From WRIS01 sp964345475 (lineage in GTDB: Bacteria > Actinomycetota > Coriobacteriia > Coriobacteriales > Eggerthellaceae): DNA of 12,360 nucleotides. The notes beneath the pieces are model-generated. The model was given only the letters and a program-made list of their open reading frames with translations, searched no databases and was not told the origin of the DNA. Numbering within the stretch: position 1 is the first letter of the stretch; the number at the start of each line of letters is the position of its first letter. Made by a program: the position numbers and the translations under genes. Below are positions 6,960-12,360 of this stretch, piece after piece. The stretch covers positions 1 through 12,360 of the forward strand of contig CAYFQW010000023.1 in NCBI GenBank assembly GCA_964345475.1. Direction: 5' to 3'.

Positions 6960-7071
6960 GTCCTACAATTGACAGAGCCCATGTTCATGCTCATGGCACG
7001 AAAGATAGTGTCGCGTCCTATGGGGGCATGGTCTTGTCTGGTGATCAGAATAAATGAAAGCAGGAAGGTGT

Positions 7072-7635
7072 ATGGAAGCGAAAGATCTGGATGTGTCCGA
7101 ATCGAAAGTATCAAAGCCGAGCGTTGGTGAAGGCGATGATAATATTATTCTCATAGGGATGCCGGGTGCTGGAAAATCGACACTCGGCGTTGTTTTGGCA
7201 AAAATTATGAAATATGACTTTATTGATGCCGATATCCTTATTCAAAACCAATGCGATAACACGCTTCAAAAAATGATTGACACCCTGGGACCTGAGGGCT
7301 TTATTAAGGTTGAGAATGAAATACTGAGCAAGCTATCGTCATCACACAGCGTGATTGCTACAGGAGGCAGTGCGGTATATTCAGACGAGGCCATGAATCA
7401 TCTTGCCGAGATCGGACGAGTTGTATATCTGAGAATATCATATGAAGAGATGGAGACGCGGCTGCATGACCTTCAGGAGCGTGGCATTGTCATGCGAGGC
7501 GGTTTGGGAATGAGCTTGCACGATATCTTCAATGAGAGGCTTGACCTCTATGAAAAGTATGCTGACACAACAATCGATGTTGGAGGCTTGACGATTATGG
7601 AGGCCGTTACGGAGCTTACAAAAGCAATTCTCTGA
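7072..7635 (+). CDS. Shikimate-kinase-like P-loop kinase with altered substrate residues
   Basis: The 187-residue protein has a short acidic N-terminal extension, then Walker A GMPGAGKST (29-37), DAD (52-54), ATGGS (96-100), a lid region with R142, and ERLDLYEKYAD (155-165) with R156. These place it in the shikimate kinase/AroK-like fold. In classical AroK an arginine in an FR..E motif and a GGG motif hold shikimate; here the equivalents are FIKVE (I78) and GGS (S100). That makes true shikimate kinase activity uncertain, and no other aromatic-pathway gene is near. The start at 7072 has AGGAAGG (7062-7068) upstream. An in-frame ATG at 7054 would add six residues. No clear promoter is visible; TTGACA at 6969-6974 lacks a matching -10. 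Confidence 0.8.
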   Translation: MEAKDLDVSESKVSKPSVGEGDDNIILIGMPGAGKSTLGVVLAKIMKYDFIDADILIQNQCDNTLQKMIDTLGPEGFIKVENEILSKLSSSHSVIATGGSAVYSDEAMNHLAEIGRVVYLRISYEEMETRLHDLQERGIVMRGGLGMSLHDIFNERLDLYEKYADTTIDVGGLTIMEAVTELTKAIL

Positions 7636-7723
7636 CATGGTGACAAGAGCCCTTTTCCGATGAGCTACGAAAGGATTTTAGTTGCGCTGACGAGCGAGAA
7701 TCTCATCTACTCAATTTGCATGA

Positions 7724-7745
7724 CAAGGAAACAGTCCTCGTTTTT
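7724..7745 (+). terminator. Weak terminator candidate after the kinase gene
   Basis: AGGA (7726-7729) pairs with TCCT (7735-7738) around a five-base loop. One further C-G pair follows beyond a mismatch, and then five T (7741-7745). The stem is short, so this may only be a partial terminator. It lies about 90 bases after the stop codon. Confidence 0.28.
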
Positions 7746-7829
7746 AAAAATTCATCAGTTTGCACGATAGCCAAGGGAGTCTAGCAAGGACATAGTAGAG
7801 CCTAGATCTTCGAGGCGACATGGCCACGA

Positions 7830-7846
7830 AAGATGAAGCTCATCTT
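7830..7846. promoter_or_regulatory. 7-3-7 palindrome upstream of tatA
   Basis: AAGATGA (7830-7836), spacer AGC, TCATCTT (7840-7846): a perfect inverted repeat ending 46 bases before the tatA ATG. The size and symmetry suit a homodimeric regulator. It could also form a small RNA hairpin. The function is inferred only from symmetry and position. Confidence 0.4.
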
Positions 7847-7892
7847 AGATAGAGCAACGATGTAGTAGCAAGACGAAAAAGTGAGGATTGGT

Positions 7893-8183
7893 ATGAAAAT
7901 ACTTGGAATGGGAGTGCCGGAACTCGTCATTATTCTTGTGATGATACTTTTGATATTTGGGCCTAAAAACCTTCCGAAGCTTGGAGCCGCACTTGGCTCG
8001 ACAGTCAAAAGCTTTCGAAAGGGAATCGAGTCGGACGAGAAAGAAGACCACGACATCGATGATATCGAAGAAGATGTTTCAGAAGCACCGGTAAAAGCAA
8101 CAAAATCATTAGAGGGTGAAGTTTCCCAGCCCAAGAAAAAGAAGGCCAAGCGTAAAGCTGCCCCAAAAAAAGAAGTAGCCTAA
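7893..8183 (+). CDS. tatA: Twin-arginine translocase subunit TatA
   Basis: This 96-residue protein has the TatA layout. A short N-terminus (MKILGMGVPE) precedes one membrane helix (residues 10-22). Next come the hinge motif FGPKNLPKLG (22-31) and an amphipathic helix (about 32-45). The tail is charged, first acidic (46-65) and then Lys/Ala-rich (78-96). TatA oligomers form the pore-like element that moves folded proteins, such as cofactor-loaded redox enzymes, across the membrane with TatC. I choose ATG 7893, with GAGG at 7883-7886 six bases upstream; the GTG at 7881 would add four residues. No tatC is visible, although the gap at 8278 begins 95 bases downstream. TatB cannot be fully excluded, but the proline after FG and the short length favour TatA. 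Confidence 0.9.
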   Translation: MKILGMGVPELVIILVMILLIFGPKNLPKLGAALGSTVKSFRKGIESDEKEDHDIDDIEEDVSEAPVKATKSLEGEVSQPKKKKAKRKAAPKKEVA

Positions 8184-8200
8184 GAGCTGCCTGCAATGCT

Positions 8201-8241
8201 GCGCCACAGAGTATGTTTTATCTGAAAAACAGCTGTGGTGC
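8201..8241. repeat. Long two-part hairpin after tatA
   Basis: GCGCCACAG (8201-8209) pairs with CTGTGGTGC (8233-8241), nine pairs including one G-U. Inside, GTTTT (8215-8219) pairs with AAAAC (8226-8230) around a six-base loop. It begins 18 bases after the tatA stop. No U-run follows, so it may be a 3' stabilising structure or a partial terminator. Confidence 0.5.
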
Positions 8242-8277
8242 GAACTGAACCCATCGTCCTGTATGTGAGGGGAGTGC

Positions 8278-8377
8278 NNNNNNNNNNNNNNNNNNNNNNN
8301 NNNNNNNNNNNNNNNNNNNNNNNNNNNNNNNNNNNNNNNNNNNNNNNNNNNNNNNNNNNNNNNNNNNNNNNNNNNNN
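8278..8377. other. Assembly gap, 100 N
   Basis: Exactly 100 undetermined bases, the conventional placeholder for a gap of unknown size between joined contigs. Nothing can be said about the content. The left flank ends GGGGAGTGC and the right flank has GGCACCC followed by six T, so the join may fall inside a terminator hairpin. Confidence 0.97.
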
Positions 8378-8378
8378 A

Positions 8379-8450
8379 ATCGGCACCCTTTTTTGTGAGG
8401 CTATCCTTCTATGGTTTATTATAGATAGGTATCGTCTAGCAAGTGCCGAT
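8379..8450 (+). promoter_or_regulatory. Promoter of the LuxR-type gene flanked by an 8-bp inverted repeat
   Basis: TTGTGA (8393-8398) and TATTAT (8417-8422), 18 bases apart, form a plausible -35/-10 pair ahead of the regulator start at 8492. A perfect inverted repeat, ATCGGCAC (8379-8386) and GTGCCGAT (8443-8450), encloses this promoter with a 56-base spacer. The arrangement would suit looping or autoregulation by a dimer. The repeat is seen; promoter and operator functions are inferred. Confidence 0.38.
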
Positions 8451-8491
8451 AGTGTAGGTAGGTACCAGAAAGTGAATCTACGGGAGGACTT

Positions 8492-9955
8492 GTGACTCAA
8501 AAGAAGAAAAGGGAAGAACAAGCGAGTCTTTTGGAGACGATGAGATCCTTGTCTCCTCGTCGTTTCTTCGGGTTTTCCTGCAACCAAGGCTTTATGTTCT
8601 TTCTCTTTTACACGGGATTAAACAGATCCTTTTCATTCGGTGAGCTTTCTTTTGAAAGGGTCGATCTGATGGGCACCCTTCTGTTTATGGTTATCAGCTT
8701 CCTTGTCCTCAAAAAACTTATCTCTCGTATACCAGTCCTTGTCAGCACACCGCCATTTCTCTTTCTCTACGCCCTGATGCTTGTTTTGGGCTCTCTGACT
8801 CCTTACTTTTTCCAAACAAGCACCTTTGCCTGGCTTATAGCGGAGGTAGCTTTAACAGGAATATCTCTGTCTTTTCTTCTTCTTGCATGGGGTGTCGATT
8901 TCGGTCGAGTTTCGACGAAGATATCTGTGCCCGAGGTGTTCGTCGGATCTTTGCTCGGCGCGCTCTTTGGATTTCTGGTGTCATTCATTCCCCTATCTGA
9001 AGCTGATCTCGCGTTTCGAATCCTTCCCTTTCTGAGCGCCCTCATGTTAAGTGTGGGTTCGGTTCGAGAAAAGCAGGGGGCTGCCAAAGAGAGCACGAGC
9101 ATGAAACATGCCGTTTTACGAGATGGCTCGAACGAGGACACAGCCTTAATATCCGTCAAGGTTATGGCTGGTACCGTATTGTTCGGAGTGGCTGCCGGAC
9201 TTATGGAAACTTTCAACACCGAGCCAGGAATGCCCATCATGCAGTATTACGCGCTTGCTTTTATCTTGTTCATTTCTTTTTCTTTAGGTACGCTGTCCCT
9301 GCTTTTATCTGACAGTTTTGGGAAGGGGGCAGCTCTTAACAAAGCCTACCGACTGGCTTTATTTATTATGCTTATGGGTCTCCTTTTAGTATCGGCGCCT
9401 TTTCCCCATGATTCTATTGTTTCGGGGGAGGCAGTAGTTTTGGCCGGATATTTGAGCCTTACGGCTGTGTTGATATCTCTCTTTTTAGTATTAGCGGCGC
9501 TTACGGGGACAAGCACAAGTCTGTCGTTTTCTCGAGGCTTCGCAGCTTTGTTCGGGGGAGAAGTCTTGGGAATATTTCTCGCAAACTTGACCACCCTCTC
9601 AAAAAGCTCAGCCACAACCTCCTATTATGTTGTAGTTTTTGCAGGTTTGCTCGTCTTGTTCTCCTATTTATTTTTATTCACTGAGCGGGATTTTGAAAAC
9701 CTCTCTGAAATCGTTACAAGCACTGATAGCTTCGAAGACCTCTGCCAAGAGATTGCCGAGGAGTTTGGACTATCGAATCGAGAAGCGGAAATACTTCCTT
9801 TTGCTTTGCGAGGCAGAACGAGTGAGCGTATTTCAGATGAGTTCTATATTTCGAAAAGCACTGTCGACACCCACTTGCGACGTATTTATTCAAAAGTAGG
9901 AGTCCACAGCAGGCAAGAGCTTATTGATTTAGGCGAACGAAGCAAAACAGACTGA
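8492..9955 (+). CDS. LuxR-family regulator with multi-spanning membrane N-terminus
   Basis: This 487-residue protein starts at GTG, with GGGAGG (8482-8487) four bases upstream. Residues from about 28 to 395 are strongly hydrophobic, forming roughly a dozen membrane segments with short loops and one longer polar stretch near 195-220. A short linker follows. Residues 424-483 are a LuxR/GerE helix-turn-helix: GLSNREAEILPFALRG, then SKSTVDTHLRRIYSKVGVHSR, with V458 and T460 in the recognition helix. Membrane-bound LuxR regulators of this form are abundant in Eggerthellaceae, often near flavin-dependent reductases. By analogy it senses a ligand at or in the membrane and controls a nearby gene, but its target is not evident here; the converging transporter gene and anything lost in the gap are candidates. 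Confidence 0.88.
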   Translation: MTQKKKREEQASLLETMRSLSPRRFFGFSCNQGFMFFLFYTGLNRSFSFGELSFERVDLMGTLLFMVISFLVLKKLISRIPVLVSTPPFLFLYALMLVLGSLTPYFFQTSTFAWLIAEVALTGISLSFLLLAWGVDFGRVSTKISVPEVFVGSLLGALFGFLVSFIPLSEADLAFRILPFLSALMLSVGSVREKQGAAKESTSMKHAVLRDGSNEDTALISVKVMAGTVLFGVAAGLMETFNTEPGMPIMQYYALAFILFISFSLGTLSLLLSDSFGKGAALNKAYRLALFIMLMGLLLVSAPFPHDSIVSGEAVVLAGYLSLTAVLISLFLVLAALTGTSTSLSFSRGFAALFGGEVLGIFLANLTTLSKSSATTSYYVVVFAGLLVLFSYLFLFTERDFENLSEIVTSTDSFEDLCQEIAEEFGLSNREAEILPFALRGRTSERISDEFYISKSTVDTHLRRIYSKVGVHSRQELIDLGERSKTD

Positions 9956-10044
9956 CATGCCTGCGATTCACCGTATTCGCGGTTCTGGTTTTCCGAGGAG
10001 CCATTCTTGAAAGATCCGCTCTCTGGCGGTGTCGGACTTTGGGA

Positions 10045-10064
10045 TGCGGTCTTTTGCGACCGCA
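10045..10064. terminator. Hairpin between convergent genes
   Basis: TGCGGTC (10045-10051) and GACCGCA (10058-10064) form a perfect 7-bp GC-rich stem with loop TTTTGC. It lies between the stop of the regulator gene (9955) and the stop of the transporter gene (10085), where a shared terminator is expected. Neither strand has a U-run after the stem, so termination is uncertain. Confidence 0.4.
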
Positions 10065-10084
10065 CCTCGCCAAATAAAGCTATA

Positions 10085-11989
10085 TCAAGCAAACGCTGGG
10101 TCGCTTGTGCCATTCTTTACAGACAGTTTCATCGAATATTGAGTGATGTCAGACCTGTTAATGATACCCACAACTTGCCCGTTATCTAAAACAGGTACCT
10201 TTTTGAGATGGTTCTCCCCAAGAACGCGGCATACTTCGGGGAGGTCGTCGTGGACACCGACGCCGATCGTCCTTTTGGTGCCGATGTTTTGTACCTTTAT
10301 TCCCATAAGATCCTTAAGCTTGGCATTAAAATCCTGTTTGTCGTGGCCCGTCTGGTGAATGATCATAGCTACGGGATCGATATATGATTGGGAACGCTTG
10401 GAGAGAAAACGCATAATATCGCCGTCCGACAGGAAGCCTACAGCCTGTCCTTTCTCATCGACTAAGGGGGCGGCACTGATTTTTTTGTCAACTAAGAAGG
10501 CCATGGCATCATGGACAGTAGCTGAAGCCTCAATAGTGTATACATCGCGCTTCATAATGCTTTCCAGCACGATACGACGTTTGTTCTCAGGGTCAGCCTC
10601 AGCATATTGACCAGGCCTGTCCTTCACAAGCAAAAGAGCTAAGACGAGTCCTCCAACACAGAATAATCCTGCTATAAAAAAGGCAAGATTGATGCCGAAT
10701 AAGGAGACATTCGATCCTGTTTGGACACCAGAAGCTTTGCTTGCGATTGTCATAACAGAAATCAAGAGAGCCGTACCAAAAGATCCAGCAACTTGACGAA
10801 GGGTATTGTTTACTGAACTGCCATGATTGATGAGCTTGTCATCAAGTGCATTCATTGCCCAGGTGGTGATAGGCATATTTACCAGTGCGATGGAGAAAGT
10901 GCGAATGGTATTGAGTATCGTGAAATAGACGAGATCGGTAGAGTCATTTAGGAAGGCAAAGCCAAACGTAGAAAGACTAAGGATAGACAAGCCTACAATA
11001 CTGAGCGCTCGAGGCCCATGTTTGTCGAAAAGACGTCCTGCGACGAGGCCTGTGATTCCCATGAGAACGGCGCCAGGTAGAATAACAAGACCAGAAACAG
11101 TTGCACTATATCCCCTCAGTGATTGAAGGTAAATAGGGATGATAATACCCGCCACAAGCAAAGACGCCTGTATAAGCATGCCGATAACCGTGCCGATCAA
11201 AAACGTGCGATTCTTGAGGACCCGCACCTCGAGCATGGGCTCGTCAAGCTTAAGTTGACGCCTAAAAAAGAACACAAGGGCTCCCGCACCAACAAGGAAC
11301 ATAATGAGGGGCAGAATACTGAACCCTGAGGATCCGATGGCGCTGAACGCATATAAGACGAAAGCAAAACCCACCGAGGATAACAGGAGGGACGGCTTGT
11401 CGAGTTTGACTCCCATGATTTGGTTCTTTTCGTGATCTAAAAAGAACAGGGAGAAGATAATTAGTATAATCGAAAGCGCTGTTATGGCATAAAACATGAT
11501 GTGCCAGTTATATCTGTCAATCACAAGACCGGCGGCAGCGGGGCCAATAGCGGGCGCAAAAGCGATTACGAAGCCGAAAATGCCCATCGCAGTCCCTCGT
11601 TTTTCAAGTGGAAAGCTTAGCATCAGAACGGCCATAACCATAGGCATAAGAATACCCGCTCCTGAGGCCTGAACTAAGCGGCCTGCAAGCAAGATTGCAA
11701 ATACAGGGCTCCATCCCGCTAAAAGGCTTCCGACAGAAAATATCCCCATTGCAACAATAAAAAGGCGCCGCACGCTGTACCGATCCACCAAGTATGCAGT
11801 TACTGGGATCATAATTGCGTTGACAAGGGTAAAGCCTGTCGTGAGCCATTGGGCTGTTGCTGCATCGACACTCATCTCCGTCATTATAGAAGGCAGGGCT
11901 GGTGTGGTAACTGTTTGATTCAGGACAGCAATAAATGTCCCAAAAACTAATACTGCCAACATGGCAATTTGCTTACGTTTTACATTCAT
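10085..11989 (-). CDS. DHA2-family MFS exporter fused to two CBS domains
   Basis: In this 634-residue protein, residues 1 to about 460 contain 14 hydrophobic segments, the DHA2 (EmrB/QacA) number. Family motifs are visible: LNQTVTTPALP (about 24-34), YLVDRYSVRR after helix 2, LLAGRLVQASGAGILMP for helix 4, and the antiporter motif region FAPAIGPAAAG in helix 5. These are proton-driven drug or metabolite exporters. The C-terminus carries two CBS units, about 478-530 (SAAPLVDEKG, SDGDIMRFL) and about 565-620 (KKVPVLDNG, INRSDI). Paired CBS domains usually bind adenine nucleotides, so export may respond to energy or nucleotide state. The start at 11989 follows AGGTGG (11999-11994) by four bases. 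It has a long structured leader and faces the regulator gene tail to tail. The cargo is unknown. Confidence 0.9.
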   Translation of the reverse strand: MNVKRKQIAMLAVLVFGTFIAVLNQTVTTPALPSIMTEMSVDAATAQWLTTGFTLVNAIMIPVTAYLVDRYSVRRLFIVAMGIFSVGSLLAGWSPVFAILLAGRLVQASGAGILMPMVMAVLMLSFPLEKRGTAMGIFGFVIAFAPAIGPAAAGLVIDRYNWHIMFYAITALSIILIIFSLFFLDHEKNQIMGVKLDKPSLLLSSVGFAFVLYAFSAIGSSGFSILPLIMFLVGAGALVFFFRRQLKLDEPMLEVRVLKNRTFLIGTVIGMLIQASLLVAGIIIPIYLQSLRGYSATVSGLVILPGAVLMGITGLVAGRLFDKHGPRALSIVGLSILSLSTFGFAFLNDSTDLVYFTILNTIRTFSIALVNMPITTWAMNALDDKLINHGSSVNNTLRQVAGSFGTALLISVMTIASKASGVQTGSNVSLFGINLAFFIAGLFCVGGLVLALLLVKDRPGQYAEADPENKRRIVLESIMKRDVYTIEASATVHDAMAFLVDKKISAAPLVDEKGQAVGFLSDGDIMRFLSKRSQSYIDPVAMIIHQTGHDKQDFNAKLKDLMGIKVQNIGTKRTIGVGVHDDLPEVCRVLGENHLKKVPVLDNGQVVGIINRSDITQYSMKLSVKNGTSDPAFA

Positions 11990-11997
11990 ATATCCAC

Positions 11998-12093
11998 CTA
12001 TATTCTTTCTTGCTGCACGCCAAAGACCCTACGTTTGAAATCGCCTATACATTTTTGCAGCTCTTCTCTAATGCGCGCTATAGTAGTCGTCAT
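11998..12093 (-). CDS. Possible 31-residue leader peptide upstream of the transporter
   Basis: On the minus strand an ATG at 12093 opens a frame of 31 codons beginning MTTTIARIREELQ and ending VQQERI, with stop TAG at 12000-11998. The stop overlaps the AGGTGG ribosome site of the transporter gene, nine bases before its ATG, so coupling or leader-peptide control is possible. Its own ribosome site is weak (AGG four bases from the ATG). The peptide is charged and helix-like, and I do not recognise it. It may be chance. Confidence 0.25.
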   Translation of the reverse strand: MTTTIARIREELQKCIGDFKRRVFGVQQERI

Positions 12094-12100
12094 CAAACCT

Positions 12101-12119
12101 AAAAAACACCTGTACGGTG
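12101..12119 (-). terminator. Short hairpin with six U in the transporter leader
   Basis: On the minus strand CACC and GGTG close a four-pair stem around GTACA, extendable by one G-U pair, directly followed by TTTTTT. The stem is short for an efficient terminator, but stem plus U-run in a leader is the form of an attenuator. It lies about 110 bases before the transporter ATG. Confidence 0.3.
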
Positions 12120-12122
12120 CGT

Positions 12123-12139
12123 CAAATTGTTTCAATTTG
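12123..12139. promoter_or_regulatory. 7-3-7 palindrome overlapping a -35-like box
   Basis: CAAATTG (12123-12129), spacer TTT, CAATTTG (12133-12139), a perfect inverted repeat. On the minus strand its end shares the first bases of TTGACG (12125-12120), which matches the -35 consensus at five of six positions. Size and position resemble an operator for a MarR- or TetR-type repressor of an exporter gene. No such repressor gene is in the window. Confidence 0.42.
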
Positions 12140-12154
12140 GTAGAGGTAGAACAA

Positions 12155-12192
12155 ATTACTACAAGCCATAGGGTCTATAGGACTGTAGTAAT
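12155..12192. repeat. Extended hairpin with 9-bp perfect outer stem
   Basis: ATTACTACA (12155-12163) and TGTAGTAAT (12184-12192) are perfectly complementary. Inside, after a two-base internal loop, CC and ATAG pair with CTAT and GG, with one bulged A and a GGT loop. The total is about 15 pairs in 38 bases, symmetric enough to act as DNA operator or RNA structure. No U-run follows on either strand. Confidence 0.5.
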
Positions 12193-12289
12193 AAGCATTG
12201 CAGGATACGGGTTACGTCGGTAGAACGTCCAAGGAGAAGAACTCCCATAAAAAAGGGCTAGCACCACAAAGCTTTAATGTATTGCTGAG

Positions 12290-12360
12290 TGGTGCCCCCG
12301 AGACGATTCGAACGTCCGACACCCGCTTTAGGAGAGCGGTGCTCTATCCCCTGAGCTACG
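12290..12360 (-). tRNA. tRNA-Arg, anticodon CCU (cut by the window edge)
   Basis: On the minus strand the 3' end is CGGGGGC, discriminator A (12293) and encoded CCA (12292-12290). The T-arm is GGACG, TTCGAAT, CGTCT. The anticodon stem CCGCT/AGCGG holds loop CTCCTAA with anticodon CCT. The D-arm begins GCTCAGGGG. The visible sequence stops at acceptor position 6, so about five bases of the 5' end lie beyond the window. It reads AGG codons. Confidence 0.93.

Larger units (their letters stand above)
7639..7892. other. 254-base intergenic region before tatA
   Basis: No gene is visible. It contains a weak terminator-like hairpin (7724-7745), a wide 6-bp inverted repeat GATGAG (7659-7664) with CTCATC (7702-7707), and a perfect 7-3-7 palindrome at 7830-7846. 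A long leader for a gene as small as tatA is noticeable. I cannot place its promoter with confidence. Confidence 0.5.
8184..8491. other. Intergenic region containing an assembly gap
   Basis: The readable parts hold the tatA 3' hairpin (8201-8241) on the left. On the right, GGCACCCTTTTTT (8382-8394) resembles the second half of a terminator, and the promoter region of the regulator gene follows. No gene is visible in the readable bases. The exact 100 N suggests a placeholder rather than a measured length, so genes could be missing. Confidence 0.7.
11990..12289 (-). promoter_or_regulatory. Structured 300-base leader of the MFS-CBS gene
   Basis: Between tRNA-Arg and the transporter start, in minus-strand order, lie a large hairpin (12192-12155), a perfect 7-3-7 palindrome (12139-12123), a TTGACG -35-like hexamer (12125-12120), a small hairpin followed by six U (12119-12101) and a 31-codon frame (12093-11998) ending at the ribosome site. 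A matching -10 for TTGACG would be TTAGGT at 17 bases, which is poor. Either transcription starts upstream and the hairpins attenuate it, or the palindrome is an operator on a promoter at TTGACG. Confidence 0.4.

Noticed and set aside
6969..6974. Perfect TTGACA as promoter for the kinase gene
   Set aside because: No acceptable -10 hexamer occurs 15 to 19 bases downstream.
6743..7114. Minus-strand proline-rich frame
   Set aside because: It is the complement of the glycine tract of the DUF2207 gene; no ribosome site or domain.
10021..10084. Mobile-element or attachment-site reading of the convergent intergenic repeats
   Set aside because: Only short hairpins are present; no transposase, integrase or flanking direct repeats are seen.
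1..12360. CRISPR array, toxin-antitoxin pair, phage or other defence genes
   Set aside because: No regularly spaced repeats and no matching protein motifs in any large frame.

Overview
The window looks like chromosomal DNA from a low-to-mid GC member of the Coriobacteriia, most likely Eggerthellaceae. This is an inference from gene content. It carries a lipoprotein-type FMN/FAD reductase and a LuxR regulator with a multi-spanning membrane N-terminus, both typical of that family. No sequence search was possible, so the genus is not assigned. A run of 100 N (8278-8377) marks a scaffold gap.

Layout. 1-357 is non-coding, with a 13-bp direct repeat and a possible outward promoter at the left edge. 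358-2253 encodes an exported FMN/FAD reductase that ends at a good terminator. 2431-2518 is tRNA-Ser(UGA) on the minus strand. 2644-4007 holds tadA and ispE, overlapping by one base and possibly read from a leaderless transcript. 4164-4715 (LemA) and 4977-6959 (DUF2207 membrane protein with a glycine-rich tail) are a familiar pair, but here tRNA-Ser(GCU) lies between them on the opposite strand. 7072-7635 is a shikimate-kinase-like P-loop protein with altered substrate residues. 7893-8183 is a lone TatA. After the gap, 8492-9955 is the membrane-LuxR regulator. It converges on 10085-11989 (minus), a 14-helix DHA2 transporter fused to two CBS domains. The transporter has a structured 300-base leader and lies downstream of tRNA-Arg(CCU), which the right edge cuts.

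How the genes relate. Most are single or paired housekeeping units: tRNA wobble editing, isoprenoid synthesis, tRNA supply and Tat export. The accessory parts are the flavoprotein reductase (probably anaerobic respiration on an unknown organic acceptor), the membrane-LuxR regulator and the CBS-gated exporter. I see no defence system, CRISPR array, insertion sequence, integrase or phage gene. The least ordinary signals are the substituted active-site positions in the flavoprotein and the kinase, the MFS-CBS fusion with its leader, and short perfect inverted repeats placed at or near likely promoters.
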